DNA of 64,000 nt from Shinella sp. UYSO24 (GCA_902167985.1 CABHNZ010000008.1:186001-250000), one strand, 5' to 3'. Positions 19,813 through 30,193 are shown, numbered from the stretch's first letter. The notes: a model not told the origin generated them from the sequence alone. Numbers and translations are program-made.

Positions 19813-20781
19813 TCACGCCGAAGGGTTGCCAGACAGCTCGCCTCGCAGGTCCGATACGGCAAGCCCTTCGATCATGTGCTGCAGAAAGGCCTCGACCCGT
19901 GCCGCCCGGACGGAGCGCGGGTTTGCAAGCGCCACGATATCCGCATCGGGCAGCGACCATTCCGGCAGGACCCGAACCAGACGGCCGTTACGCAGATCTT
20001 CAAGCACGCTCCATTCGGACCGCTCGACAATGCCCATGCCGGCAAGCGCCCATTGCCGCACCACCTCGCCGTCATTGCTGGCAAAGGCCGGCTCGATCCG
20101 CACCGTCTGGCGCTTGCCCGCAGGCCCTGCCCCGCCCCCCGTTCCACTCTTTGCCCCACCCGGCATTAGCGGCCAGAGCGTCACATCCGCCTGGTTCTGC
20201 CGGATGACGCCGCAACGATGCCCGGTGAGATCGGCAGGCGCCGCCGGCGTCCCAAAGCGATCGAGATAGCCGGGTGCAGCACAGAGAAACCGCCGGTTTG
20301 CCGCAAGCCGGCGCTGCACCAGATCGAGATCAGGCAATTGCCCGATATGCACCAGCACATCCCAGGCCTCCAGCCGCATGGCCATCAGCGGGCTATCCGT
20401 CACCGTCAGCATCGGGCTGACTTCCGGGTGCATAGACGAAAAGGACGCGATCAGCGGCGCCACATGCAGCCTGCCGAAGCCGAATGGCGCAATCACCCGA
20501 AGCGGCCCGGCAACGGCACCTCGACGCTCGGCAAGGTCGCCGGCCAGATCGACCATCTCGCTTAGAATATGCTGGGCGCGTTCCGCCAGCATCTCGCCCT
20601 CGGCGGTCAGCCGTAACTGCCCTGCGCCGCGCTCCACCAGTTTCAGCTTCAGCCGCGCCTCCAGCTGCGCCAGCCGCTGCGAAACGGCAGGCGGCGTGAC
20701 ATCGAGCGCGCGGGCGGCGGCGGCAAGCGATGGCGCGGCGGCAATGGCCTCGATGAAGCGAAGGTCGGCAAGATCGATCAT
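19813..20781 (-). CDS. LysR-family regulator, likely of the divergent tartrate/malate dehydrogenase gene
   Basis: A 322-residue LTTR. The N-terminal helix-turn-helix reads LRFIEAIAAAPSLAAAARALDVTPPAVSQRLAQLEARLKLKLVERG; the effector domain contains GPLRVIAPFGFGRLHVAPLIASF and AWDVLVHIGQLPD. The frame is intact. It starts 94 bases from the divergent dehydrogenase gene, the classic LTTR arrangement, so it most likely regulates that gene with its substrate as co-inducer. This is inferred from position. Confidence 0.88.
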   Translation of the reverse strand: MIDLADLRFIEAIAAAPSLAAAARALDVTPPAVSQRLAQLEARLKLKLVERGAGQLRLTAEGEMLAERAQHILSEMVDLAGDLAERRGAVAGPLRVIAPFGFGRLHVAPLIASFSSMHPEVSPMLTVTDSPLMAMRLEAWDVLVHIGQLPDLDLVQRRLAANRRFLCAAPGYLDRFGTPAAPADLTGHRCGVIRQNQADVTLWPLMPGGAKSGTGGGAGPAGKRQTVRIEPAFASNDGEVVRQWALAGMGIVERSEWSVLEDLRNGRLVRVLPEWSLPDADIVALANPRSVRAARVEAFLQHMIEGLAVSDLRGELSGNPSA

Positions 20782-20875
20782 GAAGCCAAGCTTAATGCAG
20801 AAGTCAGCTCGCGTGAATGGCAGCTTTCCACCCGTCTGCTAGAGATGAGCCCTGTCACAGCTTCGGGAGAGAGAC

Positions 20876-21961
20876 ATGGCCGCCACGCTCACCAATCGCA
20901 AATACAGGATCGCCGTCATTGCCGGCGACGGCATCGGCAAGGAAGTCGTGCCCGAAGGCGTGCGGGTTCTGGAGGCGGCGGCAAAACGCTACGGTTTCGA
21001 TATTCAGCTCGACCATTTCGACTTCGCCTCCTGCGACTATTACATGAAGCACAAGGTGATGATGCCCGACGACTGGAAGGCGCAGATCGGCGGGCATGAT
21101 GCGATCTTCTTCGGCGCCGTCGGCTGGCCGGCGCTAGTGCCGGATCACGTTTCGCTCTGGGGCTCGCTCATCCAGTTCCGCCGCGAATTCGACCAGTATG
21201 TCAGCCTGCGCCCCGTCAAGCTCATGCCGGGCGTGCCTTCACCGCTGGTCGGCCGCAAGGCGGAGGATATCGATTTCTACGTCGTGCGTGAGAACACCGA
21301 GGGCGAATATTCCTCGATCGGCGGCCGGATCTTTCCCGGCACAGAGCGCGAGGTCGTGGTGCAGGAAACGGTGATGACGCGGATCGGCGTCGACCGTATC
21401 CTCGATTTCGCCTTCGAGCTTGCCAGCCGCCGCCCGCGTAAAAAACTCACCTCGGCCACCAAGTCGAACGGTATCTCGATCACCATGCCCTATTGGGACG
21501 AGCGGGTGGCGGAAGCGGCCAAGCGCTATCCGGGCGTTGCGGTCGAGCAATACCATATCGATATCCTCTGCGCCCATTTCGTCCTCAACCCGGATCGTTT
21601 CGACGTCGTGGTCGGCTCCAACCTCTTCGGCGACATTCTCTCGGATCTCGGGCCTGCCTGCACCGGCACGATCGGCATTGCGCCTTCGGGCAATATCAAT
21701 CCCGAGCGGCTTTTCCCGTCGCTGTTCGAGCCGGTGCATGGTTCGGCGCCGGATATTGCCGGCAAGAATATTGCCAACCCGATCGGCCAGATCTGGGCGG
21801 CCGCGATGATGCTCGATCATCTCGGCGAAGCGGACGCATCCGCCGCCGTGATGCGGGCGATCGAGGGAGCGCTCGCTCAGCAGAGCCTGCGCACCCGCGA
21901 TCTCGGCGGCCCGCTCTCGACGGATGCCTGCGGCAGGGCTGTCGCCGAACGGGTGGAGTAA
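20876..21961 (+). CDS. Tartrate dehydrogenase/decarboxylase / D-malate dehydrogenase (TtuC/DmlA family)
   Basis: A 361-residue isocitrate/isopropylmalate-type dehydrogenase using NAD and a divalent metal. Visible are IAVIAGDGIGKEVVPEG at the N-terminus, GAVGWP, VRENTEGEYSSIGGRIFPGTERE (substrate loop), metal-binding DILSDLGPACTGTIGIAPSGNINP and EPVHGSAPDIAGKNIANPIGQIWAAAMMLDHLG. The EYSSIGGR loop is characteristic of tartrate/D-malate enzymes rather than LeuB. It converts D-malate to pyruvate or tartrate to oxaloglycolate/glycerate. The start at 20876 follows GGGAGAGA. Confidence 0.9.
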   Translation: MAATLTNRKYRIAVIAGDGIGKEVVPEGVRVLEAAAKRYGFDIQLDHFDFASCDYYMKHKVMMPDDWKAQIGGHDAIFFGAVGWPALVPDHVSLWGSLIQFRREFDQYVSLRPVKLMPGVPSPLVGRKAEDIDFYVVRENTEGEYSSIGGRIFPGTEREVVVQETVMTRIGVDRILDFAFELASRRPRKKLTSATKSNGISITMPYWDERVAEAAKRYPGVAVEQYHIDILCAHFVLNPDRFDVVVGSNLFGDILSDLGPACTGTIGIAPSGNINPERLFPSLFEPVHGSAPDIAGKNIANPIGQIWAAAMMLDHLGEADASAAVMRAIEGALAQQSLRTRDLGGPLSTDACGRAVAERVE

Positions 21962-22000
21962 CGGCCTCTGACCGGCCTTTTTCCGGCATAATCCATACGG

Positions 22001-22024
22001 ATCGATTTTTTTTTGAAAATCGAT
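22001..22024. promoter_or_regulatory. Inverted repeat upstream of the ECF sigma gene
   Basis: ATCGATTTT and AAAATCGAT form a perfect 9-bp inverted repeat around TTTTTG. It could be an operator or a terminator for the dehydrogenase gene. A GGAAGA-N16-CGTATAT pair (22025-22053) just after it loosely resembles an ECF sigma promoter. Confidence 0.35.
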
Positions 22025-22059
22025 GGAAGAAAACATGATCGGCATCCGTATATGCAGTC

Positions 22060-22592
22060 ATGGACAGTGAAAGACGATCCTTTGACGTGATTGGGCAGCT
22101 TGGCGCGCTTCGCCGCTATGCGCGCTCGCTTGCGCGCAATTCGCAGGATGCCGAGGATCTCGTCCATGACGCATTGGTGAAGGCCTATGAGCGTCGCCTG
22201 ACGTTCCGCACCGGCGCCAACCTGAAGAACTGGCTGTTTGCCATTCTCCACAATACCCATATCGACGGCCGCCGGGCGGCGATGGCGCAGAAGCGCCGCG
22301 ATGATGCGGCACTTATCGAGGCCGAACAGTCGCAGGCGCCGGGCCAGGATCATGTCGTGCATCTGGCGCAGGTTCGCGAGGCCTTCATGGCCCTGCCCGA
22401 AGACCAGCGCGAAGCCCTGCATCTCGTTGCCGTCGAAGATCTTTCCTATCAGGACGCCGCCAATGCCCTCGGCATTCCGGTCGGCACCCTGATGTCGCGC
22501 GTCTCGCGCGCCGAGCAAGGCTTCGCGCCTTGGATGACGACAGCACCAGACGGCCGGGGCACCTGCGGCTCGTGGGAGGCGATGATGACTGA
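22060..22592 (+). CDS. ECF-type sigma factor (one frame break near its end)
   Basis: An extracytoplasmic-function sigma factor of about 178 residues. Region 2 reads LRRYARSLARNSQDAEDLVHDALVKAYERR, with LKNWLFAILHNTHIDGRR; region 4 reads FMALPEDQREALHLVAVEDLSYQDAANALGIPVGTLMSRVSRA. As written, the frame runs straight into the next gene. Inserting one C after SRVSRA (near 22515) gives a basic tail R-A-R-L-R-A-L-D-D-D and a TGA at 22590-22592, which overlaps the next start. That is the normal arrangement, so the apparent sigma/anti-sigma fusion is an artefact. It probably directs a small stress regulon together with its partner. Confidence 0.85.
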
Positions 22593-23358
22593 ACAAGACA
22601 GCATTCCCGATGGCGAACTCGACGCCTATGTCGACGACCAGCTCGATGCCGCAGCACGGCTTCGCGTCGAGACCTATCTCGCCCGCCATCCGACCGATGC
22701 GGCGCGCGTCATGGCCGATCTCGGCATGCGGACGACGCTGAAACTGGCGCTTTCGACGAACGAACCAACAGCAGTAAGGCCGCAGACCCGCGAGGCGGCC
22801 CGCCGCCTCTCCGCCGGGCTCGAAAACCGCCGCGTCTGGCGCGGGCTGCAGCGGATTGCGGCGATTGCCGTTCTCGTCTCGGTCGGCTGGTACGCCAACC
22901 AGTCGCTCGCGCCGTTCGGCTCGGGCGAAGTCAATGCCTCGGTACCGCCGCCGAATTTCGTCGATCAGGCGATAAGGGCGCATCAGGCGGCCGTATTGCG
23001 CGACACGATGCCGTCGCAGCCGGCCGGCCGCGCCTATAACCGCGACGACATTCGTGCCGCGACCGCGATCGTCATGCCGAGCCTGCCCTCCGGATGGCAG
23101 GCGCTCGACACGCAGGTCTTCCCCTCGGATTACGGCCCGAGTGTCGAGACCCGCATCCGCAAGGAAGATGGCGAAATGATTTCGCTGTTTGCCGTGCGCC
23201 CCGGCCATTTTGCCGTCGACGCCGTTCGCGATCTTTCGATGCAAAACGGCGAGGCCGCATGGTGGCAGATCGGCGAGGTCGCCTATGCAGTCGTTTCCAC
23301 CAATCCGCATGCCGGCCTTCAGGACGAGGCCGAGCGGCTGAAGAATACCCTCTATTGA
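22585..23358 (+). CDS. Anti-sigma factor, membrane-anchored
   Basis: About 257 residues. The N-terminal zinc-finger-like/ASD part (IPDGELDAYVDDQLDAAARLRVETYLARHP) is followed by one membrane helix (IAAIAVLVSVGWYANQSLAPF) and a periplasmic domain ending near LFAVRPGHFAVDAVRDLSMQNGEAAWWQIGEVAYAVVS. ATG codons lie at 22582 and 22585; GGGAGG at 22574-22579 fits 22585. It overlaps the stop of the sigma gene and presumably sequesters that sigma factor at the membrane until a signal is received. I see no standard CHCC zinc motif. Confidence 0.82.
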   Translation: MTEQDSIPDGELDAYVDDQLDAAARLRVETYLARHPTDAARVMADLGMRTTLKLALSTNEPTAVRPQTREAARRLSAGLENRRVWRGLQRIAAIAVLVSVGWYANQSLAPFGSGEVNASVPPPNFVDQAIRAHQAAVLRDTMPSQPAGRAYNRDDIRAATAIVMPSLPSGWQALDTQVFPSDYGPSVETRIRKEDGEMISLFAVRPGHFAVDAVRDLSMQNGEAAWWQIGEVAYAVVSTNPHAGLQDEAERLKNTLY

Positions 23359-23377
23359 GATCAAAGGGAGTTTGACC

Positions 23378-24094
23378 ATGTATCCGAACCAGAACCGCTT
23401 CGGCGGCTATAGCCAGGCCTCTGCGGCCGCCTTCGACGAGGGCCTGCGCAAGCACATGCTGCGCGTCTTCAACTATATGGGCCTCGGCCTCGTCGTCACC
23501 GGCATCGTCGCCTTCGTCGTCGGCACCACGCCGGCGCTTTACGTGCCGATCTTCTCCTCGCCGCTCAAGTGGGTGGTGATGCTGGCGCCGCTCGCCTTCG
23601 TCTTCTTCTTCTCGTTCAAGATGCAGACGATGTCGGCCTCTTCCGCACAGATGACCTTCTGGGCCTTCTGCGCCGTGATGGGCCTGTCGCTCGCCTCGGT
23701 CTTCCTAGTCTTCACCGGCGCAAGCATTGCCCGCACCTTCTTCATCGCGGCCACCATGTTCGGCGCCACCAGCCTCTACGGCTACACGACGAAGCGTGAC
23801 CTGACCAAGATGGGCTCGTTCCTGATGATGGGCCTGATCGGCGTCATGATCGCCTCGATCGTCAACATCTTCCTCGGCTCGTCGGCCCTGCAGTTCGCCG
23901 TCTCGGTGATCGGCATCGTCGTCTTCGTCGGCCTGACCGCCTACGACACGCAGAACATCAAGGAGCAGTATGCGGAGAATTTTGACCAGGAAAGCCAGCA
24001 GAAGCTCGCCGTTTTCGGCGCCCTGTCGCTCTACCTGAATTTCGTCAACATCTTCCAGCTTCTCCTGAACTTTACCGGCCAGCGCGAGGAATAA
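23378..24094 (+). CDS. Bax inhibitor-1 family inner-membrane protein (YccA/YbhL type)
   Basis: A seven-helix BI-1/UPF0005 protein of 238 residues. Visible are LRKHMLRVFNYMGLGLVVTGIVAFVVG, the long hydrophobic repeats with MTFWAFCAVMGLSLASVFLVF, YGYTTKRDLTKMGSFLMMGLIGVMIASIVNIF and the C-terminal acid pair region TAYDTQNIKEQYAENF. Bacterial members act as pH-sensitive calcium leak channels or modulate FtsH. The ATG at 23378 is preferred because AAAGGGAG precedes it. It starts 19 bases after the anti-sigma gene and could be in that operon. Confidence 0.9.
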   Translation: MYPNQNRFGGYSQASAAAFDEGLRKHMLRVFNYMGLGLVVTGIVAFVVGTTPALYVPIFSSPLKWVVMLAPLAFVFFFSFKMQTMSASSAQMTFWAFCAVMGLSLASVFLVFTGASIARTFFIAATMFGATSLYGYTTKRDLTKMGSFLMMGLIGVMIASIVNIFLGSSALQFAVSVIGIVVFVGLTAYDTQNIKEQYAENFDQESQQKLAVFGALSLYLNFVNIFQLLLNFTGQREE

Positions 24095-24096
24095 GA

Positions 24097-24142
24097 GCGA
24101 GCGCCGCCGCACCAAGGCCCGAACAGCGGTGCGGCGGCTCGC
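24097..24142 (+). terminator. Stem-loop after the BI-1 gene
   Basis: GCGAGC-G-CCGCCGCACC pairs with GGTGCGGCGG-CTCGC. It starts three bases after the stop codon. It lacks a T tract but is followed by the second hairpin at 24164. Confidence 0.55.
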
Positions 24143-24163
24143 CTATTCCCTGCCCGGCAGGCA

Positions 24164-24200
24164 GGCCGATCCCGAGATAGGGCGGGATCGGCCATTTTTT
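24164..24200 (+). terminator. Rho-independent terminator
   Basis: GGCCGATCCC (24164-24173) pairs with GGGATCGGCC (24184-24193) and is followed by ATTTTTT. Confidence 0.8.
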
Positions 24201-24508
24201 GGCCTCAGACTGCCGCTGCCCCTACCCTTCCTGTTGCTTTCGTCACATCCCCCGTTCGACTTGGCAGTACAGTCTGCTGCTCGCGACCATGCTATGACGG
24301 CGTCAATCCTTGCGCTTTCGGCGTGTGGCGGATCGCGGACCAGAGCCATCGCGCGCAATCGCAATGGCTTTTCTGTGTCGAAGGGATCAAATCTGGCGGA
24401 AACGTGTTTACGGCAACGGGCGTGTGGAGTGATAAGAGTGCGACCGACAGCAAGAACGACCGGCCGGCCCCGTAATGCAGGGACGCTGGCCAGCATACCG
24501 GAGACAGC
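24201..24508. other. Leader/intergenic region upstream of kup
   Basis: About 300 bases with no recognised gene or riboswitch. It presumably holds the kup promoter; I could not pick a convincing -35/-10 pair. Confidence 0.35.
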
Positions 24509-26410
24509 ATGAACGAGGCGACGTCCACCAACTCTGCCGAGGCAAGGGACCCGAAAAAATTCCTGGCTCTGGTCGTCGGTTCGATCGGCGTCGTCTATGG
24601 TGATATCGGCACCAGCCCGCTCTATGCCTTTCGCGAGGCGCTGCGCCCCTTCGCCGCCGACGGCTTTCATCACCGCGAGGTGATCGGCCTCATCTCGCTG
24701 ATGATCTGGACGCTGACGATCATCGTCACCTTCAAATACGTGCTCTTCCTGCTGCGCGCCGACAATGACGGCGAAGGCGGCACGCTCTCGCTGCTGGCAC
24801 TTCTGATGAAGAAGACCGGCCGCTACATGCCGGTCCTGTTCTTTGCCGGTCTGATCGGCTCGGCTTTGTTCATCGGCGATGCGATGATTACCCCGGCGCT
24901 CTCGGTCATGTCGGCGCTGGAAGGCCTGAAACTCGTCACCCCGGCCTTCTCCGGCTATGTCCTGCCGATCTCGGCTGCGGTGATGATCGCGCTCTTTCTC
25001 GTCCAGTCGAAGGGAACCGAGGCCGTCTCGCGCTTCTTCGGGCCGATCACCATCATCTGGTTCCTCGTCATGGCGATCGGCGGGATCATCCATATCGGCG
25101 ACGACTTCACCATTCTCGAAGCGCTGAACCCGATCAACGCCCTCGATTTCATCACCCATGCCGGAACGCGCGGCCTCATCATCCTCGGCGCCGTGTTCCT
25201 GACGGTGACAGGTGCTGAAGCCCTTTATGCCGACCTTGGCCATTTCGGCCGCAAGCCGATCAGTGCCGCATGGTTCTGGCTGGTCTTTCCGGCGCTGGTG
25301 CTCAACTATCTCGGCCAGGGCGCGCTGGTGCTCGACAATCCGGCCGCCGCCGACAATCCGTTCTATCTGATGTTCCCCGAATGGGCGCTTCTGCCGGTCG
25401 TCATTCTGGCGACGATGGCGACGATCATCGCCAGCCAGGCGGTGATTACCGGCGCCTTCTCGCTTGCCCGTCAGGCGGTCCATCTCGGCTTCCTGCCGCG
25501 TCTCGCGATCAAGTTCACCTCGGAAACCAATACCGGCCAGATCTATGTGCCAGCCGTCAATATGGTGCTGCTGATCGGCGTTCTCGTCCTGATCTTCTCC
25601 TTCGGCAGCTCTGATGCGCTGGCAACCGCCTATGGCATTTCCGTCACCGGGGCGATGGTGGTGACGACGATGATGGCCTTCCAGTTCCTGCGCTCGGTGC
25701 GCGGCTATGCGCCGATCCTTGCAGCCGTCATCCTTCTGCCGCTGTTTGCGATCGAAATCGTCTTCCTCGCCGCCAACCTGATGAAGATCCATGACGGCGG
25801 CTGGGTGCCGGTGGCGCTGGCGCTGGTCATCATGGTGCTGATGTGGACCTGGACGAAGGGCTCCAAATACCTGAAGGAAAAGACGGCGAAGAACGATATT
25901 CCGCTCGAGACCTTCATTCCGATGATCGAGAAGGAAAGCGACCATGCGCCGGTGACGGTGCCGGGCACCGCGATCTTCCTCACAAGCGTGCCGAACCGCA
26001 CGCCGGGCGTCCTACTCCACAATATCAAGCACAATCATGTGCTGCACGAGCAGAACGTCATCCTGACCATCTGGACGCAGGACAAGCCCTATGTGGCGCA
26101 GCGCGATCGTGTGGAAATGACGAGGCTTTCCAAGCGCTTCGTGCGCCTCGACATCACCTTCGGCTTCATGGAGGAGCCGAATGTGACGAAGGCGCTGACG
26201 CTCTGCAAGAAGGCGGGCTTCAAGTTCGAGATCATGCAGACCTCGTTCTATCTCGGCCGACGCAACCTGATCTCGACGCCGAATACCGGCCTGCCCCGCT
26301 GGCAAGAAATGCTCTACATGACGCTTGCCGATTTCGCGATCGACCCATCGGCCTATTTCAAGCTGCCACCCAACCGCGTGGTGGAGCTTGGCGAACAGGT
26401 GGCGATCTGA
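24509..26410 (+). CDS. kup: Kup-family potassium uptake permease
   Basis: A 633-residue Kup/HAK potassium-proton symporter of the inner membrane. The family signature [22 protein letters not shown] stands near the N-terminus, then [54 protein letters not shown] and [17 protein letters not shown] cytoplasmic C-terminal domain ends at EQVAI. The start at 24509 follows CCGGAGACA. The frame is intact and ends at a bidirectional terminator. Confidence 0.96.
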   Translation: MNEATSTNSAEARDPKKFLALVVGSIGVVYGDIGTSPLYAFREALRPFAADGFHHREVIGLISLMIWTLTIIVTFKYVLFLLRADNDGEGGTLSLLALLMKKTGRYMPVLFFAGLIGSALFIGDAMITPALSVMSALEGLKLVTPAFSGYVLPISAAVMIALFLVQSKGTEAVSRFFGPITIIWFLVMAIGGIIHIGDDFTILEALNPINALDFITHAGTRGLIILGAVFLTVTGAEALYADLGHFGRKPISAAWFWLVFPALVLNYLGQGALVLDNPAAADNPFYLMFPEWALLPVVILATMATIIASQAVITGAFSLARQAVHLGFLPRLAIKFTSETNTGQIYVPAVNMVLLIGVLVLIFSFGSSDALATAYGISVTGAMVVTTMMAFQFLRSVRGYAPILAAVILLPLFAIEIVFLAANLMKIHDGGWVPVALALVIMVLMWTWTKGSKYLKEKTAKNDIPLETFIPMIEKESDHAPVTVPGTAIFLTSVPNRTPGVLLHNIKHNHVLHEQNVILTIWTQDKPYVAQRDRVEMTRLSKRFVRLDITFGFMEEPNVTKALTLCKKAGFKFEIMQTSFYLGRRNLISTPNTGLPRWQEMLYMTLADFAIDPSAYFKLPPNRVVELGEQVAI

Positions 26411-26417
26411 TCCCACA

Positions 26418-26447
26418 AAAAAGGCCGGTCTTGGGACCGGCCTTTTT
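26418..26447. terminator. Bidirectional terminator between kup and the dehydrogenase gene
   Basis: AAAAAGGCCGGTC-TTGG-GACCGGCCTTTTT gives A and T tracts on both sides, suitable for the two convergent genes. Confidence 0.9.
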
Positions 26448-26472
26448 CTTGTTCAAACGATGAGGCGCAGCC

Positions 26473-27510
26473 TCACCCTTCCATCAGGATCTGCAGCTTG
26501 ACATCCGACGGGTCGCCGGAAGCGGCGCGTTCGAAGGCGGCGATGCTGTCCTTGAAATCATAGGTGCCAGTGATCAGCGGCTTCAGGTCAACCTTGCCCG
26601 ATGCGATCAGCTGAAGCGCGCGGTCGAAGATGTTGGCATAACGGAACACGGTCTCGACGCGGACTTCCTTGGAAATCGCGCCGGCGACATCGAACGTCAC
26701 CGGCTCGACCGGAAGGCCGACCATGACGAGCGCGCCGCCCGGACGCACGAGATCAAAGATGCCGGCATAGGCCTTGGGGCTACCGCTTGCTTCAAAGACG
26801 ATATCCGCGCCCCAGCCTTCGGTCTCGGCCGCGATGACATCCGCAAGCTTCTTCTCGCCGACATTGACCGGCGTGATACCGGCATATTGTGCTGCAATGG
26901 CAAGCTTCGGCGCGCTGAAATCCGAGATGAACACGCGGCTGCAACCGCCGGCCAGAGCCGCCAGCGCCACCATGATGCCGATCGGGCCGCAGCCGATGAC
27001 GACGGCGACATCGCCGGGGCTGATGCGGGCGCGGGCAGCCGCCTGCATTCCGATCGCGAAGGGCTCGACCATCGCACCTTCGGCAAAGGAGACATTGTCC
27101 GGCAGCTTGTAGGTGAAAGCGGCCGGATGCACGGTTTCCGGCGTCAAGACGCCATGCACCGGCGGGGTCGCCCAGAAGGTCACATCGGGATCGACATTGT
27201 AGATGCCGAGTTTCGTCGCCCGCGACGAGAGGTTCGGCACGCCCGGCTCCATGCAGACGCGGTCGCCGACCTTGAGGTTCGTCACGCCCGCACCGACTGC
27301 GGTCACGGTGCCGGCAGCCTCATGGCCAAGCACCATCGGCGCCTTCAGCACATAGGGGCCGATGGCGCCATGCGTGTAATAATGCACGTCGCTGCCGCAG
27401 ACGCCGACCGTGTGGATGCTGATCTTGACGTCGTTTTCGCCAATCTCGAGAGGCAGATCGATATCGCGGATGGCGAGTTCGCCCTTCCGCTCCAGAACCA
27501 GTGCCTGCAT
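26473..27510 (-). CDS. Zinc-dependent polyol dehydrogenase (L-iditol/sorbitol or xylitol dehydrogenase)
   Basis: A 345-residue medium-chain dehydrogenase/reductase. It has zinc ligands in [16 protein letters not shown] and [16 protein letters not shown], the catalytic-site [11 protein letters not shown], and the Rossmann [20 protein letters not shown]. It lacks the four-cysteine structural zinc loop, as in sorbitol/xylitol dehydrogenases, where [28 protein letters not shown] replaces it. It oxidises xylitol or sorbitol to the ketose with NAD. The open frame extends upstream, but the ATG at 27510 gives the family start [17 protein letters not shown]. No sugar transporter is adjacent. Confidence 0.88.
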   Translation of the reverse strand: MQALVLERKGELAIRDIDLPLEIGENDVKISIHTVGVCGSDVHYYTHGAIGPYVLKAPMVLGHEAAGTVTAVGAGVTNLKVGDRVCMEPGVPNLSSRATKLGIYNVDPDVTFWATPPVHGVLTPETVHPAAFTYKLPDNVSFAEGAMVEPFAIGMQAAARARISPGDVAVVIGCGPIGIMVALAALAGGCSRVFISDFSAPKLAIAAQYAGITPVNVGEKKLADVIAAETEGWGADIVFEASGSPKAYAGIFDLVRPGGALVMVGLPVEPVTFDVAGAISKEVRVETVFRYANIFDRALQLIASGKVDLKPLITGTYDFKDSIAAFERAASGDPSDVKLQILMEG

Positions 27511-27610
27511 TGTATTATGAACTCCCTGAAATCCTTCCCAAGCCGCGAAGCGGCGCGGCTCCATGGTTATACCGGTGCCGTCAGCGTTTCAACGGATTTG
27601 CGGGATGATA

Positions 27611-29007
27611 TCAGGACGAAGCGCCTGCCCTGACGCCGACGGCATCGGGCGCCACGCCGAGCCGGATCCGCACCTCAAATCCGTCCGCCCTGCCGGTTGC
27701 CGGCGACAGGAGATCGAGCCGGCCGCCCATATGCGGAACGAGGCTTGCGACGATCGAGAGGCCAAGGCCCGAACCCGACGCGGATGTCGCGCCGCGGGCA
27801 AAACGCGTCGTGAGCTTTGTCAGAACCTGCGGATCGATGACCGGGCCGCCATTGATGACGCTGATCTCGCTTTCGCTCGCCACCACCACGTCCACCGGCC
27901 CGTCATCCGGTCCATGGACGAGGGCATTTTCAACGAGATTGCGCATGACGATGCCGAAAGCGTCGGGATTGACCGCGTGAATGATCGTCTGGGCTGCCTC
28001 GTCATGCAGGCGGATACGCCCCTCCCCGCCCGGAAGCCGCTCGAAATCCAGAAGGATCATCTTCAGGACCGGCATCAGATCCGTCGGCGCATCGGAGACG
28101 CCGATCCCGGCTTCTGCGCGCGACATCTGCAAGAGCTTTTCGGCGAGCCGTGCCAGATGCGCCAGCGACGTCTCGATCTGGTCGACGCGGTTGCGATGTT
28201 CAGCCGGGATTTCCGCCTGCAGGCGCTGCGCCTGGGCAAGCGCGCCGCAATCGGCGTGCGCAGCTCGTGAGCGCTGTTGGAAGCGAATTCCCGCTCGGCA
28301 TCGAGCGCCGAGCGCAGTCTTTCCAGAAGGTGGTTGACCGAGCGGGCGATCGGCTCCAGCTCGCGCGGCAGCCTGTCGTCCTTGACCGGCGCCATATTGC
28401 CGCTGTCCTTCATCGAGATCTCGTCACGCAAGCCGCTGATCGGCCGCAGCATGCGGCTGACGACGAAGATGACGGCGATGATGCTGAGCGGTACGAGCGC
28501 AATCAGCGGATAGAGGAGCGCGCCGCCCGCTTCGCGAACGGCCTCGCGGCGGTTCTCGAAAGCATCGGCCACCTGAATGAAAAGCGCTCCGTCTGCCGTT
28601 GAGGCCGTATAGATGCGATGCGTCGGCGTATCGGCAAAGCCGACCTTCAGCGGCACGGGGTAAGGCACTTCCGAAACGTCATGGGAGTGCATGATGACCT
28701 GACCATCGGCGCTGCGCACCTGATAGGTCAGATATTCGTCACCGCTCGACGGCTGGGAGATCTCGCGCATCTCGCCGCCATTGCGGTCGGACAGGTCGTC
28801 GACGGCAAGCGGCAAAAGGCGATCGGCGGTCTCCTGCACGGCGCCGTCGAAGATTTCGGCAAATTCGAACTGCATGGCAACGACCGCAAGGCCGGAGGCA
28901 AACAGCCATGCCAGGAGCACGACGCCCGTGACATAGATGACCAGACGACGGGTCATTGACGGGCGACGCACGGCCGCGCTGTTCGATATGGCTGGCGTCG
29001 TCGTCAT
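27611..29007 (-). CDS. Sensor histidine kinase of the eptA operon, PmrB/QseC-like (one frame break)
   Basis: An OmpR-partner kinase of about 465 residues. It has one N-terminal helix (RLVIYVTGVVLLAWLFASGLAVVAM) and a periplasmic sensor of about 130 residues. A second helix (GALLYPLIALVPLSIIAVIFVVS) leads to a HAMP-like segment, then the phosphorylation site FASNSAHELRTPIAA and the ATPase with FGIVMRNLVENALVHGP and GSGLGLSIVASL. One base is missing near 28245, directly after the H-box, splitting the gene into two frames. It lies 30 bases after the response regulator gene and probably senses envelope-active cationic compounds, pH or metals, as PmrB does. That specific signal is inferred. Confidence 0.85.
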
Positions 29008-29036
29008 TGCTCGATGTCCCTCATCGGCCGCGCCCT

Positions 29037-29686
29037 TCAGCGGATCGTGTAGCCGATGCCGCGCACGGTCTCGATCCGGTCATGGCCGATCTTCTTGCGC
29101 AGCCGGCTGATATAGACTTCCACTGTATTGCTCTCGATCTCGGCGCGAAGGCATAGAGGGTTTCGTGCAATTGCGGCTTGGAGACGATACCGCCGGGATG
29201 TTCGGCCAGCTTTTCGAGAACCGCCCATTCGCGGGAACTGAGCGTGATCGCCTCGCCATTGACGGAGACCGAGCGGACGGTCTGGTTGATCTCTATGCCC
29301 GGCAGGCGGATGATCGAGGCCGGGCGCCTCGTAGCGGCGCGATACGGCCAGCATACGCGCCGTCAGCTCATCGAGATTGAAGGCTTGACCAGATAGTCGT
29401 CGGCGCCGGCATTCAAGCCTTCGATCCGGTCGGAAACCTGATCATGGGCGGTGAGGATGATGACCGGGGTCGGATCGTTGCGGCTGCGCAGCTTGCGCAG
29501 GAGGGTCAGGCCGTGCCCATCGGGCAGGCGCAGGTCGAGCAGAATCAGCCCATAGGGAACCGTATCCGTGGCCGCGATCGCATCGCCGACGGTCTTGAAC
29601 CAGTCCACAGCGTGGCCGGCGGCTTTCACATGATCCCGCAGTGCTTCACCGAGCACCTGGTCATCTTCGACGAGAAGAACGCGCAA
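29037..29686 (-). CDS. OmpR-family response regulator of the eptA operon, PmrA/QseB-like (three frame breaks)
   Basis: The receiver domain is clear: LRVLLVEDDQVLGEALRDHVKAAGH, phosphorylated Asp in LILLDLRLPDGHGL, and [10 protein letters not shown]. The DNA-binding winged helix ends NTVEVYISRLRKKIGHDRIETVRGIGYTIR. Breaks near 29390, 29330 and 29140 leave the middle readable only after restoring bases, for example SREWAVLEKLAEHPGGIVSKPQLHE. The only plausible start is a TTG at 29686, so the start is uncertain. Order eptA, dgkA, regulator, kinase on one strand points to direct control of the upstream lipid A genes. Confidence 0.83.
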
Positions 29687-29781
29687 AAGAACCCCACTCA
29701 CTCGATTGTCCGTGAGTAGAGTGTTCCGGCGCCGCACGTCAAGACGGCGCGGCATGCTTTGCTGTGGCGAGATGCCGCCGA

Positions 29782-30183
29782 TCACGCCCCGAACCACAGG
29801 ATAAGCGCATAGAGCGCCAGCACGCCGTTTGCCAGAAGCATGACGCCGACGGCAAATGAGCCGAGATCCTTGGCATGTTTGCCGGTCGCCGAAATCTCCG
29901 GCGAGATGCGGTCGACGATTTCCTCGATTGCCGTGTTCAGCGCCTCGACGGCGACGAGGGCGAGGAAGAGAACCAGTGCCGCGACAAGAACGGGCAGGCT
30001 CGAACCGACCGCGAAATGAAGCGCCGCCAGCACGAAAAAGGCCAGGATTTCATGCCGAAATGCCGCTTCCCGCCAGAGCCGCTGGGCGCCGGCGGCCGAA
30101 TAGCTGGCCGCCGCAAAGAGATGCGCGATCCCCTTCAGTTTTGCCGGTGCTGCCGTTTCGCCTGCATCGCTCATGTCGCTCAT
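29782..30183 (-). CDS. dgkA: Diacylglycerol kinase DgkA
   Basis: A small three-helix inner-membrane kinase of 133 residues that phosphorylates diacylglycerol to phosphatidic acid. Family marks are [40 protein letters not shown] and [14 protein letters not shown]. It begins 10 bases after the eptA stop. EptA uses phosphatidylethanolamine as donor and leaves diacylglycerol, so DgkA in the same operon recycles the by-product. The ATG at 30183 gives MSDMSDAGE; longer in-frame starts are possible. Confidence 0.92.
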   Translation of the reverse strand: MSDMSDAGETAAPAKLKGIAHLFAAASYSAAGAQRLWREAAFRHEILAFFVLAALHFAVGSSLPVLVAALVLFLALVAVEALNTAIEEIVDRISPEISATGKHAKDLGSFAVGVMLLANGVLALYALILWFGA

Positions 30184-30193
30184 GCGGCTCTCC

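Noticed and set aside
24143-25945. Minus-strand ORF of 600 codons
   Set aside because: It is antisense to kup and reads as a charged shadow with no motif.
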